Origin: Streptomyces massasporeus
GTDB taxonomy: Bacteria > Actinomycetota > Actinomycetes > Streptomycetales > Streptomycetaceae
Length of the DNA stretch: 64,000 nt
Direction of reading: 5' to 3'
Assembly (NCBI RefSeq): GCF_014648995.1
Contig: NZ_BMSE01000004.1
Location: 62,001-126,000 of the forward strand
In this document: positions 31,497 through 40,055 of the stretch, piece by piece
Layout: each line of letters opens with the position of its first letter
Position numbering within the stretch: the first letter of the stretch is position 1
Translations under genes and position numbers: made by a program
Notes under the pieces: model-generated
What the model saw: the letters and a program-made list of their open reading frames with translations, nothing else
The model's database searches: none
Told to the model about the DNA's origin: nothing

Positions 31497-32237
31497 ATGG
31501 CACGAAATGTGGTAATCAGTGGTGGAGGAACGGGAATTGGGCTCGCGGCGGCTCGGGTCTTCGCCGCCGGCGGGGACCGGGTCCTGCTGCTCGGGCGGCG
31601 CGCCGACATGCTGGAGAAGGCCGAGGTGCCCGGCGCGCTGACGTACGCGGCCGATCTCGCCGAGCCGGAGGACGTGCGCGGTGTCGCTGCCTTCGTGGAG
31701 CGGGAGTTGGGGGCCGTGGACGTGCTCGTGCACAGCGCCGGGGGCAGCGGGCTGCTCGAACCGGACGCCCCGGACGGCGACCCGCTCGCGGCGGTCGCGC
31801 ACACCTGGAGCGTGAACTTCCGGCTCAACACCCTCACTGCGGTCCTGCTCACCGAGGCGCTGAAGCCGCGGCTCGCCGAGCCCGGCGGCCGGGTGCTGTT
31901 CCTCGGTTCCATCGCCGCCTACCGGGGGTCCGGGAGCGGGGCGTACGCGGCGGCCAAGGCGGGGCTGCACCCGTACGCCCATGATCTGGCCCGGGAGCTG
32001 GGGCCGCGTGGCATCACCGTGAACGTGGTCGCGCCCGGGTACATCGAGGACACCGAGTTCTTCGGGGACGCGATGGCCGAGGAGCGGCGGGCACGGCTCA
32101 TCGGCGAGACCTCGAACGGGCGGGCCGGGACCCCGGGGGACGTCGCCGAGACGCTGCACTGGCTGGCCTCCCCGGCCGCCGGGCACATCACCTCGCAGAT
32201 CATCCAGGTCAACGGCGGCGCCGAGCGCGGCCACTGA
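31497..32237 (+). CDS. Short-chain dehydrogenase/reductase
   Basis: This 246-residue SDR has the NAD(P)-binding GGGTGIG at residues 7-13, an HSAGG strand, Ser in LFLGSIAAY, and the catalytic YAAAK. The NVVAPGYIEDTEFF segment and the C-terminal ITSQIIQVNGGAERGH resemble FabG-like reductases. The substrate is unknown. ATG 31497 follows a leaderless-type promoter. A strong bidirectional terminator follows. Confidence 0.9.
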   Translation: MARNVVISGGGTGIGLAAARVFAAGGDRVLLLGRRADMLEKAEVPGALTYAADLAEPEDVRGVAAFVERELGAVDVLVHSAGGSGLLEPDAPDGDPLAAVAHTWSVNFRLNTLTAVLLTEALKPRLAEPGGRVLFLGSIAAYRGSGSGAYAAAKAGLHPYAHDLARELGPRGITVNVVAPGYIEDTEFFGDAMAEERRARLIGETSNGRAGTPGDVAETLHWLASPAAGHITSQIIQVNGGAERGH

Positions 32238-32242
32238 ACCGC

Positions 32243-32291
32243 CGGACGGCAGGAGGGCTCCCCGCGGCGCGGGGAGCCCTCCTGCCGTCCG
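32243..32291. terminator. Bidirectional terminator between SDR and mechanosensitive channel genes
   Basis: A perfect 23-bp stem (32243-32265 with 32269-32291) and a three-base loop lie between convergent genes. There is no U-tract. Confidence 0.88.
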
Positions 32292-32300
32292 AGCGTGTGG

Positions 32301-33446
32301 TCACCGCTCCGGCCGTCCCGAGTTGTGGTTGCCGTGGTAGCGGCGCTGCTGCGCCGGCACCCCGTCCTGGGACGGACGGTGGCCGTTGCCGTTGCCGTTG
32401 CGGGACGGCGGCAGGATTGCGTCCGCCGTGTTGACCCGGGGCAGGGCGTACGGATGCTCGTCGGCCAGCCAGCCGAGCATCTGCTCGCGCACCGCGACCC
32501 GCACCGTCCAGATGTCGTCCGCGTCCTTGGCCGTCACCAGGGCCCGCACCTGCATGGTGCTCGGGGTGCTGTCCGTGACGGACAGGTTGTAGGCGCGCCC
32601 GTCCCAGGCCGGGCACTCGCGCAGGATGTCGCGGAGCTTCTCGCGCATCGCCTCCACAGGGGCGGAGTGATCGACGTGCCAGAAGACGATGCCCGTCATC
32701 TGCGGGGTGCCGCGCGACCAGTTCTCGAACGGCTTGGACGTGAAGTACGACACCGGCATGGTGATGCGGCGCTCGTCCCAGGTGTGGACGGTCAGGAAGG
32801 TCAGGGTGATCTCCTCGACCGTGCCCCACTCGCCGTCCACCACCACGGTGTCGCCGATGCGCACCATGTCGCCGAAGGCGATCTGGAACCCCGCGAACAT
32901 GTTGCTCAGGGTGGACTGGGCGGCGACACCGGCGACGATGCCGAGGATTCCGGCCGAGGCCAGCAGCGAGGCGCCCGCCGCCCGGAACGCCGGGAACGTC
33001 AGCAGCATCGTCGCCGCGGCCACCACGCCGACGATCGCGGACACCACCCGCATGATCAGTGTCACCTGGGTGCGCACCCGGCGGACCCTGGCCGGGTCGC
33101 GGTGGGCCCGGGCATTGGCGTACCGGCTGTACGAGGTCTCGACGATCGCGGCAGCGATACGGATCACCAGCCAGGCGGCCGACCCGATCAGTACCAGGGT
33201 CAGCGTCCGGCCGATGGCCTCGTCGCGGCTCGGAAGCAGTTCCGCCTCGTCGTACGACCCTCTCAGCAGGGCCGCGAAAAGGACCAGCATGTAGGGAATG
33301 CGGCCACGGCGGAGCAGGCCCCACAGCGGGGTCTCGTGGTGTCGTTCGTCGGCCTTGCGCAGCAGGAAGTCGGTGGCCCAGCCGATCACCAGCGTGAGCA
33401 CGACCGAGCCACCGACCACGATCAGCGGTCGTAGCAGGTTCTCCAT
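32301..33446 (-). CDS. MscS-family mechanosensitive ion channel
   Basis: This 381-residue protein has four to five membrane segments in its first 190 residues. The pore-lining helix contains GIVAGVAAQSTLSNMFAG, and the cytoplasmic beta domain starts with IAFGDMVRIGD and VVVDGEWGTVEEI, as in MscS. A Asn/Gly/His-rich tail ends the protein. It should open on membrane tension during osmotic downshift. ATG 33446 is used. Confidence 0.92.
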   Translation of the reverse strand: MENLLRPLIVVGGSVVLTLVIGWATDFLLRKADERHHETPLWGLLRRGRIPYMLVLFAALLRGSYDEAELLPSRDEAIGRTLTLVLIGSAAWLVIRIAAAIVETSYSRYANARAHRDPARVRRVRTQVTLIMRVVSAIVGVVAAATMLLTFPAFRAAGASLLASAGILGIVAGVAAQSTLSNMFAGFQIAFGDMVRIGDTVVVDGEWGTVEEITLTFLTVHTWDERRITMPVSYFTSKPFENWSRGTPQMTGIVFWHVDHSAPVEAMREKLRDILRECPAWDGRAYNLSVTDSTPSTMQVRALVTAKDADDIWTVRVAVREQMLGWLADEHPYALPRVNTADAILPPSRNGNGNGHRPSQDGVPAQQRRYHGNHNSGRPER

Positions 33447-33553
33447 GCCCCCGAACCTAACCGGCTCCCGGGGTGCATGAACATGTGACTTCCGCTGCGT
33501 CGGGGGTAGTGCCGTGATCCCGGCTCGTCACACCCGGCTGGCACCATGGCCTC

Positions 33554-34123
33554 ATGAACATCATGCTTTTTCACTCGACCTTCGGGCTGCGGCCCGCGGT
33601 GCTCCAGGCCGCTGACCGGCTGCGCTCGGCCGGACACGAGGTGTGGACGCCCGACCTCTTCGAGGGGCGCACGTTCGAGTCGGTCGAGGAGGGCATGGAG
33701 CACAAGGAGAAGATCGGCAAGGAGGAGCTGCTGAAGCGGGCCGTGCTGGCCGCCGCCCCCTACTCCGAGCGCGGGCTGGTGTACGCCGGGTTCTCGCTCG
33801 GCGCCTCCATCGCCCAGACCCTCGCCCTCGGTGACGACAAGGCCCGCGGCCTGCTGCTCCTGCACGGCACGTCGGACATCGCGCCGGACGTCATGGCGGA
33901 CGACCTGCCGGTCCAGCTGCACGTGGCGGAGCCGGACCCCTTCGAGACGGACGACTGGCTCAGCGCCTGGTACCTCCAGATGGGCCGCACCGGCGCCGAC
34001 GTCGAGGTGTACCGCTACGCCGGGGCCGGCCACCTCTACACCGACCCCGACCTGCCCGACTACGACGAAGAGGCCGCCGAGGCCACCTGGCGGGTGGCAC
34101 TCGGCTTCCTCGAGACCCTGTAG
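33554..34123 (+). CDS. Dienelactone hydrolase-family protein
   Basis: This 189-residue alpha/beta hydrolase begins directly with the first strand (MNIMLFHSTFG). Its nucleophile motif is GFSLGAS, where dienelactone hydrolases usually have Cys, so Ser acts here. An Asp near DPFETDDW and His in GAGHLYTDPDLPD complete the triad. The substrate is unknown. CACCAT six bases before ATG 33554 suggests a leaderless message. It ends four bases before the convergent phoD gene. Confidence 0.88.
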   Translation: MNIMLFHSTFGLRPAVLQAADRLRSAGHEVWTPDLFEGRTFESVEEGMEHKEKIGKEELLKRAVLAAAPYSERGLVYAGFSLGASIAQTLALGDDKARGLLLLHGTSDIAPDVMADDLPVQLHVAEPDPFETDDWLSAWYLQMGRTGADVEVYRYAGAGHLYTDPDLPDYDEEAAEATWRVALGFLETL

Positions 34124-34127
34124 AGGG

Positions 34128-35798
34128 CTACACCGGGTCGTAGGTGCGCTCGACCTTCTGCGTACCGCTGCGGGTACGGTACGAGCGGGACCACTTCGCC
34201 GAGGCGTCGCGCTTCGCGCGGTCGGAGATGACGTAGAAGTCCATCTGCGCGCGCTCGGCCGTGATGTCCAGGACGCCGTAGCCGTGGCGGTCGGTGTCGA
34301 CCCAGTGGACATGGCGGTTGGCGGCGCGGATGACCGGCGAGGCGACCGCGGAGACCGTGCCCTCCGGGACCTTGACGATGTCGTCGAGGTTGTCGGAGGT
34401 GACCGACGTGACGACGAACTCCGTGGCGGCCGACGGGGACAGCGGATACGTACCGGCGTCCACCGGCACGTCGTTGGCCCAGGCCATGTGGATGTCGCCG
34501 GTGAGGAAGACGGTGTTGCGGATCGCGTTCGTGCGCAGGTGCGCCAGGATCTCGCGGCGGTCGTCGGTGTAACCGTCCCACTGGTCGGTGTTGAGGGCCA
34601 GGCCCTCCTGCGGCAGGCCCAGCAGCTTGGCCAGCGGCTTGAGCAGATCGGCGGAGAGCGAGCCGACGGCGAACGGCGAGATCATCACCGAGTTGCCGAC
34701 CAGCCGCCAGGTGGTGTCGGACGCCTTCAGCCCCGCCTTGAGCCAGTCCAGTTGCGCGCGGCCGGTGAGCGTGCGGTCCAGGTCGTCGACCTCTCCGTTG
34801 CCGACCTTGACCTGCTGCGAACGGAAGGAGCGCAGGTCAAGCAGCGAGAGGTCGGCCAGCTTGCCGAAGCGCAGCCGGCGGTAGGTGGTGCCCGCGATCG
34901 CCGGGCGTACCGGCATCCACTCGAAGTAGGCCTGCTTGGCGGCGGCCTGGCGGGCGGACCAGGCGCCCTCCGCGCCCTCGGTGTGGTTCTCGGCTCCGCC
35001 CGACCAGGCGTCGTTGGCGAACTCGTGGTCGTCCCAGATCGCGACGACCGGGGCCGTGGCGTGCAGCGCCTGGAGGTCCGGGTCGGTCTTGTAACGGGCG
35101 TGCCGGATGCGGTAGTCGGCGAGCGTGACGATCTCGTGGGCCGGGGCGTGCGGGCGGACGACCTTGTCGCGGGTGCCGTACTCGCCGTTGCCGTACTCGT
35201 AGATGTAGTCGCCGAGATGCAGCCAGGCGTCCAGGTCGCCGCGGGCCGCGAGGTGGCGGTACGGGGAGAAGTAGCCGGCCTCCCAGTTCGCGCAGGAGAC
35301 CACGCCGAAACGGAGGCCGGGGACGGCGGCGTCGGCCGCCGGCGCGGTGCGGGTGCGCGCCGCCTGGGAGTCGGTGCCGCCGGCCGAGAAGCGGAACCAG
35401 TAGTCGGTGGCCGGCCGCAGGCCGCGGATGTCGGCCTTCACGGTGTGGTCCGAGGCCGCCGTCGCGGTCGTGGAGCCCTTGGCGACGATGCTGCTGAACG
35501 CCTTGTCCTGGGCGACGACCCAGCTCACCTCGGTGTCGGGGCCGACTCCGGAGCCGGGTATCGCCTCCGGGACCGGGGTGACGCGGGTCCACAGCAGGAT
35601 GCCGTCGGGCAGCGGGTCGCCGGAGGCGACGCCGTGCAGGAAGGCGGGGGCCTGGTCGACGGCGCGCGCCGGCAGGGTCGCCGCCAGCGGCCCGGCCAGG
35701 ACAGCGGTCGCCGCCGCGGCCTTGACGACCGTACGGCGGCGCGGGGCGAGGGAGTTGAGGCCCTCGGACGTATTCGATGATCTGTATCGACTGGTCAC
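34128..35798 (-). CDS. phoD: PhoD-family alkaline phosphatase/phosphodiesterase, Tat-exported
   Basis: This 556-residue metallophosphatase has a twin-arginine signal (RRTVVKA, around residues 21-27, then a hydrophobic stretch to ARA). An N-terminal Fn3-like PhoD domain ([20 protein letters not shown]) and the metal site residues follow: [22 protein letters not shown] and [10 protein letters not shown]. It should release phosphate from organic phosphates outside the cell; phoD genes are commonly PhoP-controlled. GTG 35798 lies eight bases after TAACCT. No PHO box was confirmed. Confidence 0.93.
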   Translation of the reverse strand: MTSRYRSSNTSEGLNSLAPRRRTVVKAAAATAVLAGPLAATLPARAVDQAPAFLHGVASGDPLPDGILLWTRVTPVPEAIPGSGVGPDTEVSWVVAQDKAFSSIVAKGSTTATAASDHTVKADIRGLRPATDYWFRFSAGGTDSQAARTRTAPAADAAVPGLRFGVVSCANWEAGYFSPYRHLAARGDLDAWLHLGDYIYEYGNGEYGTRDKVVRPHAPAHEIVTLADYRIRHARYKTDPDLQALHATAPVVAIWDDHEFANDAWSGGAENHTEGAEGAWSARQAAAKQAYFEWMPVRPAIAGTTYRRLRFGKLADLSLLDLRSFRSQQVKVGNGEVDDLDRTLTGRAQLDWLKAGLKASDTTWRLVGNSVMISPFAVGSLSADLLKPLAKLLGLPQEGLALNTDQWDGYTDDRREILAHLRTNAIRNTVFLTGDIHMAWANDVPVDAGTYPLSPSAATEFVVTSVTSDNLDDIVKVPEGTVSAVASPVIRAANRHVHWVDTDRHGYGVLDITAERAQMDFYVISDRAKRDASAKWSRSYRTRSGTQKVERTYDPV

Positions 35799-35907
35799 GG
35801 CGCATCAGGTTACTGATCGGTACGCCATGCGCGCGAGTGAACTCCCAAATGTGCCCCTTGTTTGGCTGGGGTTCCCGAGAAATCCAGATCGACATCGAGC
35901 CAGGTAC

Positions 35908-36002
35908 CCCTTCCGGACGATGATCCGGGTGCCGTCGGGGTGGCCGTCCAGGTCGAGCATGCCGGCCGGCTCGGCAACCCCGGCTGAGCCGCGCAGGGAT
36001 CC
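35908..36002 (-). pseudogene. IS1380-like transposase fragment
   Basis: The minus strand reads GSLRGSAGVAEPAG followed by MLDLDGHPDGTRIIVRKG, about 32 residues. The pattern resembles the internal L(T)xLLDLxxxPxGTRxIVRRE segment of IS1380-family transposases as I remember it. The similarity stops abruptly at the Gly after RK, and no start, ends or terminal repeats are visible, so this is a remnant at most. Confidence 0.45.
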
Positions 36003-36133
36003 GTCCTGACCCAGGGCCCGGGAGCCAGACCTGCTGGGGCGGGGACCGGATCGCGCGGGGACCGCACGTGGGCCCGGGGTCCAGTCGGCCCTGCCGGATT
36101 CCGCCTTTCCGCGCCCCGCCCATCACAACGAAG

Positions 36134-36173
36134 CGCCCCCCTCGGCCTTGTTGAAGGAATTCCGAGGGGGGCG
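36134..36173 (-). terminator. Terminator of the SH3-like gene
   Basis: A 12-bp stem (36134-36145 with 36162-36173) encloses a 16-base loop that contains a smaller CCTT/AAGG hairpin. It lies about 50 bases past the stop codon. Confidence 0.75.
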
Positions 36174-36222
36174 TTTCAAGCAATCGCGGAACTGGCCGGA
36201 CGTCAGCCGATTCGGGCGCCGG

Positions 36223-36567
36223 TCAGCAGTGCTTCACCGTGCCCGACTTGAGAGCCAGGTGTCCACTGTAGATCCATCCCTCGCTCACGCGGGTCCACTG
36301 GTTGCCGTACTGGTTGGTGATGAAGCACCAGGCGTTCAGGTCGTGGCCCGGCGCCATGCTCCTCACCGCCGTGCACTTCGACGAGGGCTCGTTGTAGGCC
36401 TTCGCGCCGCCCACGACCACGACAACCCCGTTGGATATGTTCTTCGCCGACACATGATCGCAGGCTGCAGCAGCCGCCGTGCCCGCGGTCGCCACGTTCA
36501 GTGCGATGCCGCTCATGGTCAGCGCGGTTGCTCCCAGTGCAGCCGCCAGCTTCTTGTGGAACCCCAT
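36223..36567 (-). CDS. Small secreted SH3-like protein with four cysteines
   Basis: This 114-residue protein has a Sec signal (basic GFHKK, hydrophobic core, cleavage near GTAAAA-ACDHV). The mature 80 residues resemble a bacterial SH3-like domain (SMAPGHDLNAWC, WTRVSEGWIYSGHL) and contain four Cys, enough for two disulfides. ATG 36567 follows GAGGGG; the frame upstream lacks support. The coding sequence is visibly poorer in GC than its neighbours. No function can be assigned; SH3-like domains often bind cell wall. A DsbA-like gene lies just upstream. Confidence 0.82.
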   Translation of the reverse strand: MGFHKKLAAALGATALTMSGIALNVATAGTAAAAACDHVSAKNISNGVVVVVGGAKAYNEPSSKCTAVRSMAPGHDLNAWCFITNQYGNQWTRVSEGWIYSGHLALKSGTVKHC

Positions 36568-36722
36568 GTGTACCCCTCGTGGTCTTACCAAGGTCATCTT
36601 GCGATCCTTGATTCAACTGGCAGTCGATGGAGCCAACCACAGGGTTTCCGGAAAACATCTGGCCGAAATGTTGCCGGGCGGGAGCTGGATGGCGGACACA
36701 TCGGGTGACGATGGAGCGTGTT

Positions 36723-36753
36723 GTGTCCCGGGCCGGAAGCCGGCCCGGGACAC
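36723..36753 (-). terminator. Terminator of the DsbA-like gene
   Basis: A perfect 14-bp stem (36723-36736 with 36740-36753) and a three-base loop follow the DsbA-like stop by 25 bases. Confidence 0.85.
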
Positions 36754-36777
36754 TTCCCATTTCCGTGGGCTGTGGAA

Positions 36778-37602
36778 CTAGGAGTTGAGAGCCTTCTGTA
36801 TTGCGGTATTGAAGTCGGGAACCGACATGGGGGTGGTCTTGCCGTCGCTGCCGGTGACCTTCTTTCCGTCCATGACCAGCGAGGGTGTGCCCTGGAAGTC
36901 GTACTTGGCGCCGTCGGCGTCGAACTTCTTGCTCATGACCAGCGCCCACTTGTCGTAGGTGCCGTCCTTCACGGCCGTCTGGAACTTCTTGTTGCCCTTC
37001 AGGCCGTCGACAGAATTCGCCACCTCGATCAGGTAGTCGTCATCCTTGAACTTGTCCTCTGTCTCTTCGGGGTGGTACTTCGTCGAGTACAGCGCGGTCT
37101 TGTACTTGAGGAAGGCCTCGGGGCTGACGTCCAGGGCGGCACCCAGCGCGCTGAGTGCGTTCTTGGAGCCCACTCCCGGAACGTTGTTGTCGATGAACGT
37201 CGCGCCGACGAACTGGATCTTGTACTTGCCGTCCTCGACGTCCTTGTCCACGGTCGAGCCGACGGTCTGCTCGAACTGCGCACAGGCCGGGCAGCGCGGG
37301 TCCTCGTACATGACCAGGGTCTTCTTGGCGCTGTCCTTGCCGACGACGACCGTGGTGCCGTCCTTGCCCGTGCTGTGGGCCGGCTTGACGAGCTTGGCGT
37401 TCTTCGCGGCCTCCCAGCCATCGGGCTTGTTGGCCTGGACGATCGCGTAACCGACGCCGCCCGCCGCCGCCAGGACGCCGACGATCGAGCAGGCGACGAC
37501 GACCTGCCGCTTGGTCTTCGCCCGCTTGGCCTCGCGCTCACGCTCGATGCGCAGCCGCTCGCGGGCCGCCGTCTTCGCAGCCTGGGTGTTCCGCTTGCTC
37601 AT
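36778..37602 (-). CDS. DsbA-family thiol oxidoreductase, membrane-anchored
   Basis: This 274-residue protein has a highly basic cytoplasmic head, one membrane segment (about residues 33-55) and an extracytoplasmic thioredoxin-fold domain with an inserted helical part. The active site is Cys104-Pro-Ala-Cys107 (EDPRCPACAQF), and the cis-Pro loop is in GTPSLVMDG. It should form or shuffle disulfides in exported proteins. ATG 37602 follows GGAGAA. A small four-Cys secreted protein lies downstream and a membrane protein upstream; either could be a partner. Confidence 0.92.
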   Translation of the reverse strand: MSKRNTQAAKTAARERLRIEREREAKRAKTKRQVVVACSIVGVLAAAGGVGYAIVQANKPDGWEAAKNAKLVKPAHSTGKDGTTVVVGKDSAKKTLVMYEDPRCPACAQFEQTVGSTVDKDVEDGKYKIQFVGATFIDNNVPGVGSKNALSALGAALDVSPEAFLKYKTALYSTKYHPEETEDKFKDDDYLIEVANSVDGLKGNKKFQTAVKDGTYDKWALVMSKKFDADGAKYDFQGTPSLVMDGKKVTGSDGKTTPMSVPDFNTAIQKALNS

Positions 37603-37732
37603 GGTGATGTTCTCCGTGGGGGACGCGCACACCTGTGTGTGCGGGATACGTAGGGGGACTGCCGGTGCTCGAAAGGGCCGCAGGGGGCACGGAGCCTGCC
37701 GCGAGGGCGAGTGCCTCGTAAAGGCGAGTGCC

Positions 37733-38449
37733 TCAGGCGAAGGCGGGTGAGCACGGCGGTCCACGCCGTCCCAGGGAGTAGGTGAGGACCCGGTCGCGGG
37801 CGCTGGGCGTACGGTCCGCCGCGCGCGACGACGGCCGGCGTCCGGAGGGGGCCCGTTCCACGGTCACCGCGGCGACCGCCAGCAGCAGCGGACGGAACGT
37901 GGTCGCCGTCACCGCCCGCAGCAGCTGGCCCAGGGCCCGCTCGCCTCGGCGCAGCCAGACGGCCGCGAGGAGCCCGACGCCGATGTGCGCGCCGAGCAGC
38001 AGCCAGGCGGTGACGGGCTCGGTGTGGACGACCGCGGCCGCGAGCCGGTCGGTGCCGGTGGCACCGGCCATCCGGGCCAGCGGCGTGCCGACCTCACCCC
38101 CGCCGCAGAGCACGTCCAGGCCGACCGAACGCAGGGGGCCGGTGACCGGGCCGCCCGCCGGGCCGTAACAGGCGTGCTGGCCCGTGGTGAACACCGTGTC
38201 CGCGGCCAGTTCCAGCGGGATCAGCAGGGCCGCGATCCGTCCGAAGGAGCGCTCCCGGCCCGCCAGGGCGAACGCGATCACGAACACGGCGGTGGCGACC
38301 GCGGCCACCGTGCCCACCGGCAGCGGGGCCCGGGACAGCAGGACGTGCGACGCGGTGCTGAGCGTCACGACCACGGCCGTGAACAGCGCCGCGCGCACGG
38401 CTCTGAGCTGGATCCCGGATATGTCCATAGCGAAAGGAGAGTCTGTCAT
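37733..38449 (-). CDS. Polytopic membrane protein of unknown function
   Basis: This 238-residue protein has five or so hydrophobic segments (about residues 18-35, 43-62, 70-90, 147-165, 180-195). A extracytoplasmic loop contains Cys-Tyr and a second Cys (GQHACYGP and DVLCGGG), and a basic Arg/Ser-rich C-terminal tail follows. I do not recognise the family. ATG 38449 lies five bases after AGGA; a small inverted repeat (GGGGTC 38450-38455, GACCCC 38464-38469) sits across the leader. It is 130 bases upstream of the DsbA-like gene; the two loop cysteines make a redox partner conceivable. Confidence 0.72.
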   Translation of the reverse strand: MTDSPFAMDISGIQLRAVRAALFTAVVVTLSTASHVLLSRAPLPVGTVAAVATAVFVIAFALAGRERSFGRIAALLIPLELAADTVFTTGQHACYGPAGGPVTGPLRSVGLDVLCGGGEVGTPLARMAGATGTDRLAAAVVHTEPVTAWLLLGAHIGVGLLAAVWLRRGERALGQLLRAVTATTFRPLLLAVAAVTVERAPSGRRPSSRAADRTPSARDRVLTYSLGRRGPPCSPAFA

Positions 38450-38477
38450 GGGGTCCTGTAAGAGACCCCTAAAGGAT

Positions 38478-38505
38478 GCCTGTGAGAGGCCTTTCCGTCA
38501 CAGGC
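38478..38505 (-). terminator. Hairpin at the end of the DUF2252 gene
   Basis: GCCTGTGA (38478-38485) and TCACAGGC (38498-38505) form an 8-bp stem with a 12-base loop that overlaps the stop codon. Its role as a terminator is moderate guesswork. Confidence 0.5.
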
Positions 38506-39838
38506 CCGGAATCCGTCCGTTGCGGAACAGGTCCACGAAAGTCTGGTGGTCGGCACGCGCGCGTGCGCCGTAGGTGTGCGCGAAGTCGACCAGCAGGGGG
38601 GCGAAACCCTCCTCGTCGGCCGCGAGCGCCGCGTCGATGGCCCGCTCCGTGGAGAACGGCACCAGGGACTCGCCGGACTGGTCGTCCGCCGCCGAGTGCA
38701 TCGTGGCCGTCGCCCGGCCGAGGTCGGCCACCACCTGGGCGATCTCCTCCGGGTCGTCGATGTCGCCCCAGTCGAGGTCCACCGCGTACGGCGAGACCTC
38801 GGCGACCAGCTGGCCCGCGCCGTCCAGCTCGGTCCAGCCCAGCCACGGGTCGGCGTGCGCCTGGAGGGCGCGCTGGGAGATGACCGTGCGGTGCCCCTCG
38901 TGCTGGAAGTACCCGCGGATCGCCTGGTCCGTGATGTGCCGGGAGACCGCCGGGGTCTGGGCCTGCTTGATGTAGATCACGACGTCGTTCTCCAGGGCGT
39001 CGCTGTGCCCCTCCAGCAGGATGTTGTACGACGGCAGCCCCGCCGAGCCGATGCCGATGCCGCGCCGGCCGACGACGTCCTTCACGCGGTAGGAGTCCGG
39101 ACGCGTCAGCGAGCTGTCCGGGAGCGTCTCCAGGTAGCCGTCGAAGGCGGCGAGGACCTTGTAGCGCGTGGCCGCGTCCAGCTCGACGGAGCCGCCTCCC
39201 GAGGCGAAGCGGCGCTCGAAGTCGCGGATCTCCGTCATCGAGTCCAGCAGGCCGAAGCGGGTCAGCGAGCGGGCGTCACGCAACGCGTCCAGCAGCGGAC
39301 CCTGCGCCGTGTCCAGGGTGAACGGCGGCACCTCGTCGCTCTTCGCGCCCGTCGCCAGGGCGTGGATCCGCTCGCGGTAGGCGACCGCGTAGATCGTCAC
39401 CAGCTCGGAGATCTGCTCGTCGCTGAGCGCCTTCGCGTAGCCGATCAGCGCGATGGAGGCCGCCAGGCGCTTGAGGTCCCAGGTGAAGGGGCCGACGTAG
39501 GCCTCGTCGAAGTCGTTGACGTTGAAGATCAGGCGGCCGTTGGCGTCCATGTACGTGCCGAAGTTCTCCGCGTGGAGATCGCCGTGGATCCACACGCGCG
39601 AGGTGCGCTCGTCCAGGTACGGTCCGCCCCGCTTCGACCCGAACTGATCAGACACAGTCAGGTCGTGGTAGAAGAGGCCCGCCGTCCCCCGGTAGAAGGC
39701 GAAGGCCGAGGCCGCCATCTTGCGGAACTTCACGCGGAACGCGGCCGGGTCGGCGGCCAGGAGCTCGCCGAAGGCGGTGTCGAAGACGGCGAGGATCTCC
39801 TCACCGCGGTGCTCGCCGTCGAGCTGCGGGAACGACAT
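38498..39838 (-). CDS. DUF2252 family protein with kinase-like catalytic motifs
   Basis: This 446-residue protein is a DUF2252 member. HGDLHAEN at residues 85-92 matches the catalytic loop HGDxHxxN of aminoglycoside-phosphotransferase-like kinases, and NDFDEA (Asp109, Asp111) stands where their metal-binding DxD lies. The ADP-binding Lys and the substrate cannot be assigned. ATG 39838 follows AGGAGGC with eight bases between; the frame runs further up but overlaps the divergent dnaE promoter region. It is transcribed away from dnaE. Confidence 0.88.
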   Translation of the reverse strand: MSFPQLDGEHRGEEILAVFDTAFGELLAADPAAFRVKFRKMAASAFAFYRGTAGLFYHDLTVSDQFGSKRGGPYLDERTSRVWIHGDLHAENFGTYMDANGRLIFNVNDFDEAYVGPFTWDLKRLAASIALIGYAKALSDEQISELVTIYAVAYRERIHALATGAKSDEVPPFTLDTAQGPLLDALRDARSLTRFGLLDSMTEIRDFERRFASGGGSVELDAATRYKVLAAFDGYLETLPDSSLTRPDSYRVKDVVGRRGIGIGSAGLPSYNILLEGHSDALENDVVIYIKQAQTPAVSRHITDQAIRGYFQHEGHRTVISQRALQAHADPWLGWTELDGAGQLVAEVSPYAVDLDWGDIDDPEEIAQVVADLGRATATMHSAADDQSGESLVPFSTERAIDAALAADEEGFAPLLVDFAHTYGARARADHQTFVDLFRNGRIPGL

Positions 39839-40055
39839 CGCTGGGTGCCTCCTGGTGCATGCGTTTCGGGGCGGCAGGTCCGCCCTGAGGCCTAACGTGC
39901 GGCGGCCCGCGGGAGTGCCCGCGAACCCTCGCACGAAGGTACGCGGGTCGGCCCTCCGGGTGTCAGTGCCGAGGCATAGACTTCGACGCTGCCCCCAGAC
40001 TGTCCGCAGCCTGCCGGGCCCCATGTGTCGTATGTTTCCTCTGGAGGCCGCAGCC

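Larger units (their letters stand above)
35799..36222. other. Intergenic region with a transposase relic between phoD and SH3-like gene
   Basis: No intact gene is supported in these 424 bases. They hold the phoD promoter region at the left, a short transposase-like scrap (35908-36002), and the terminator of the SH3-like gene (36134-36173). Confidence 0.6.
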
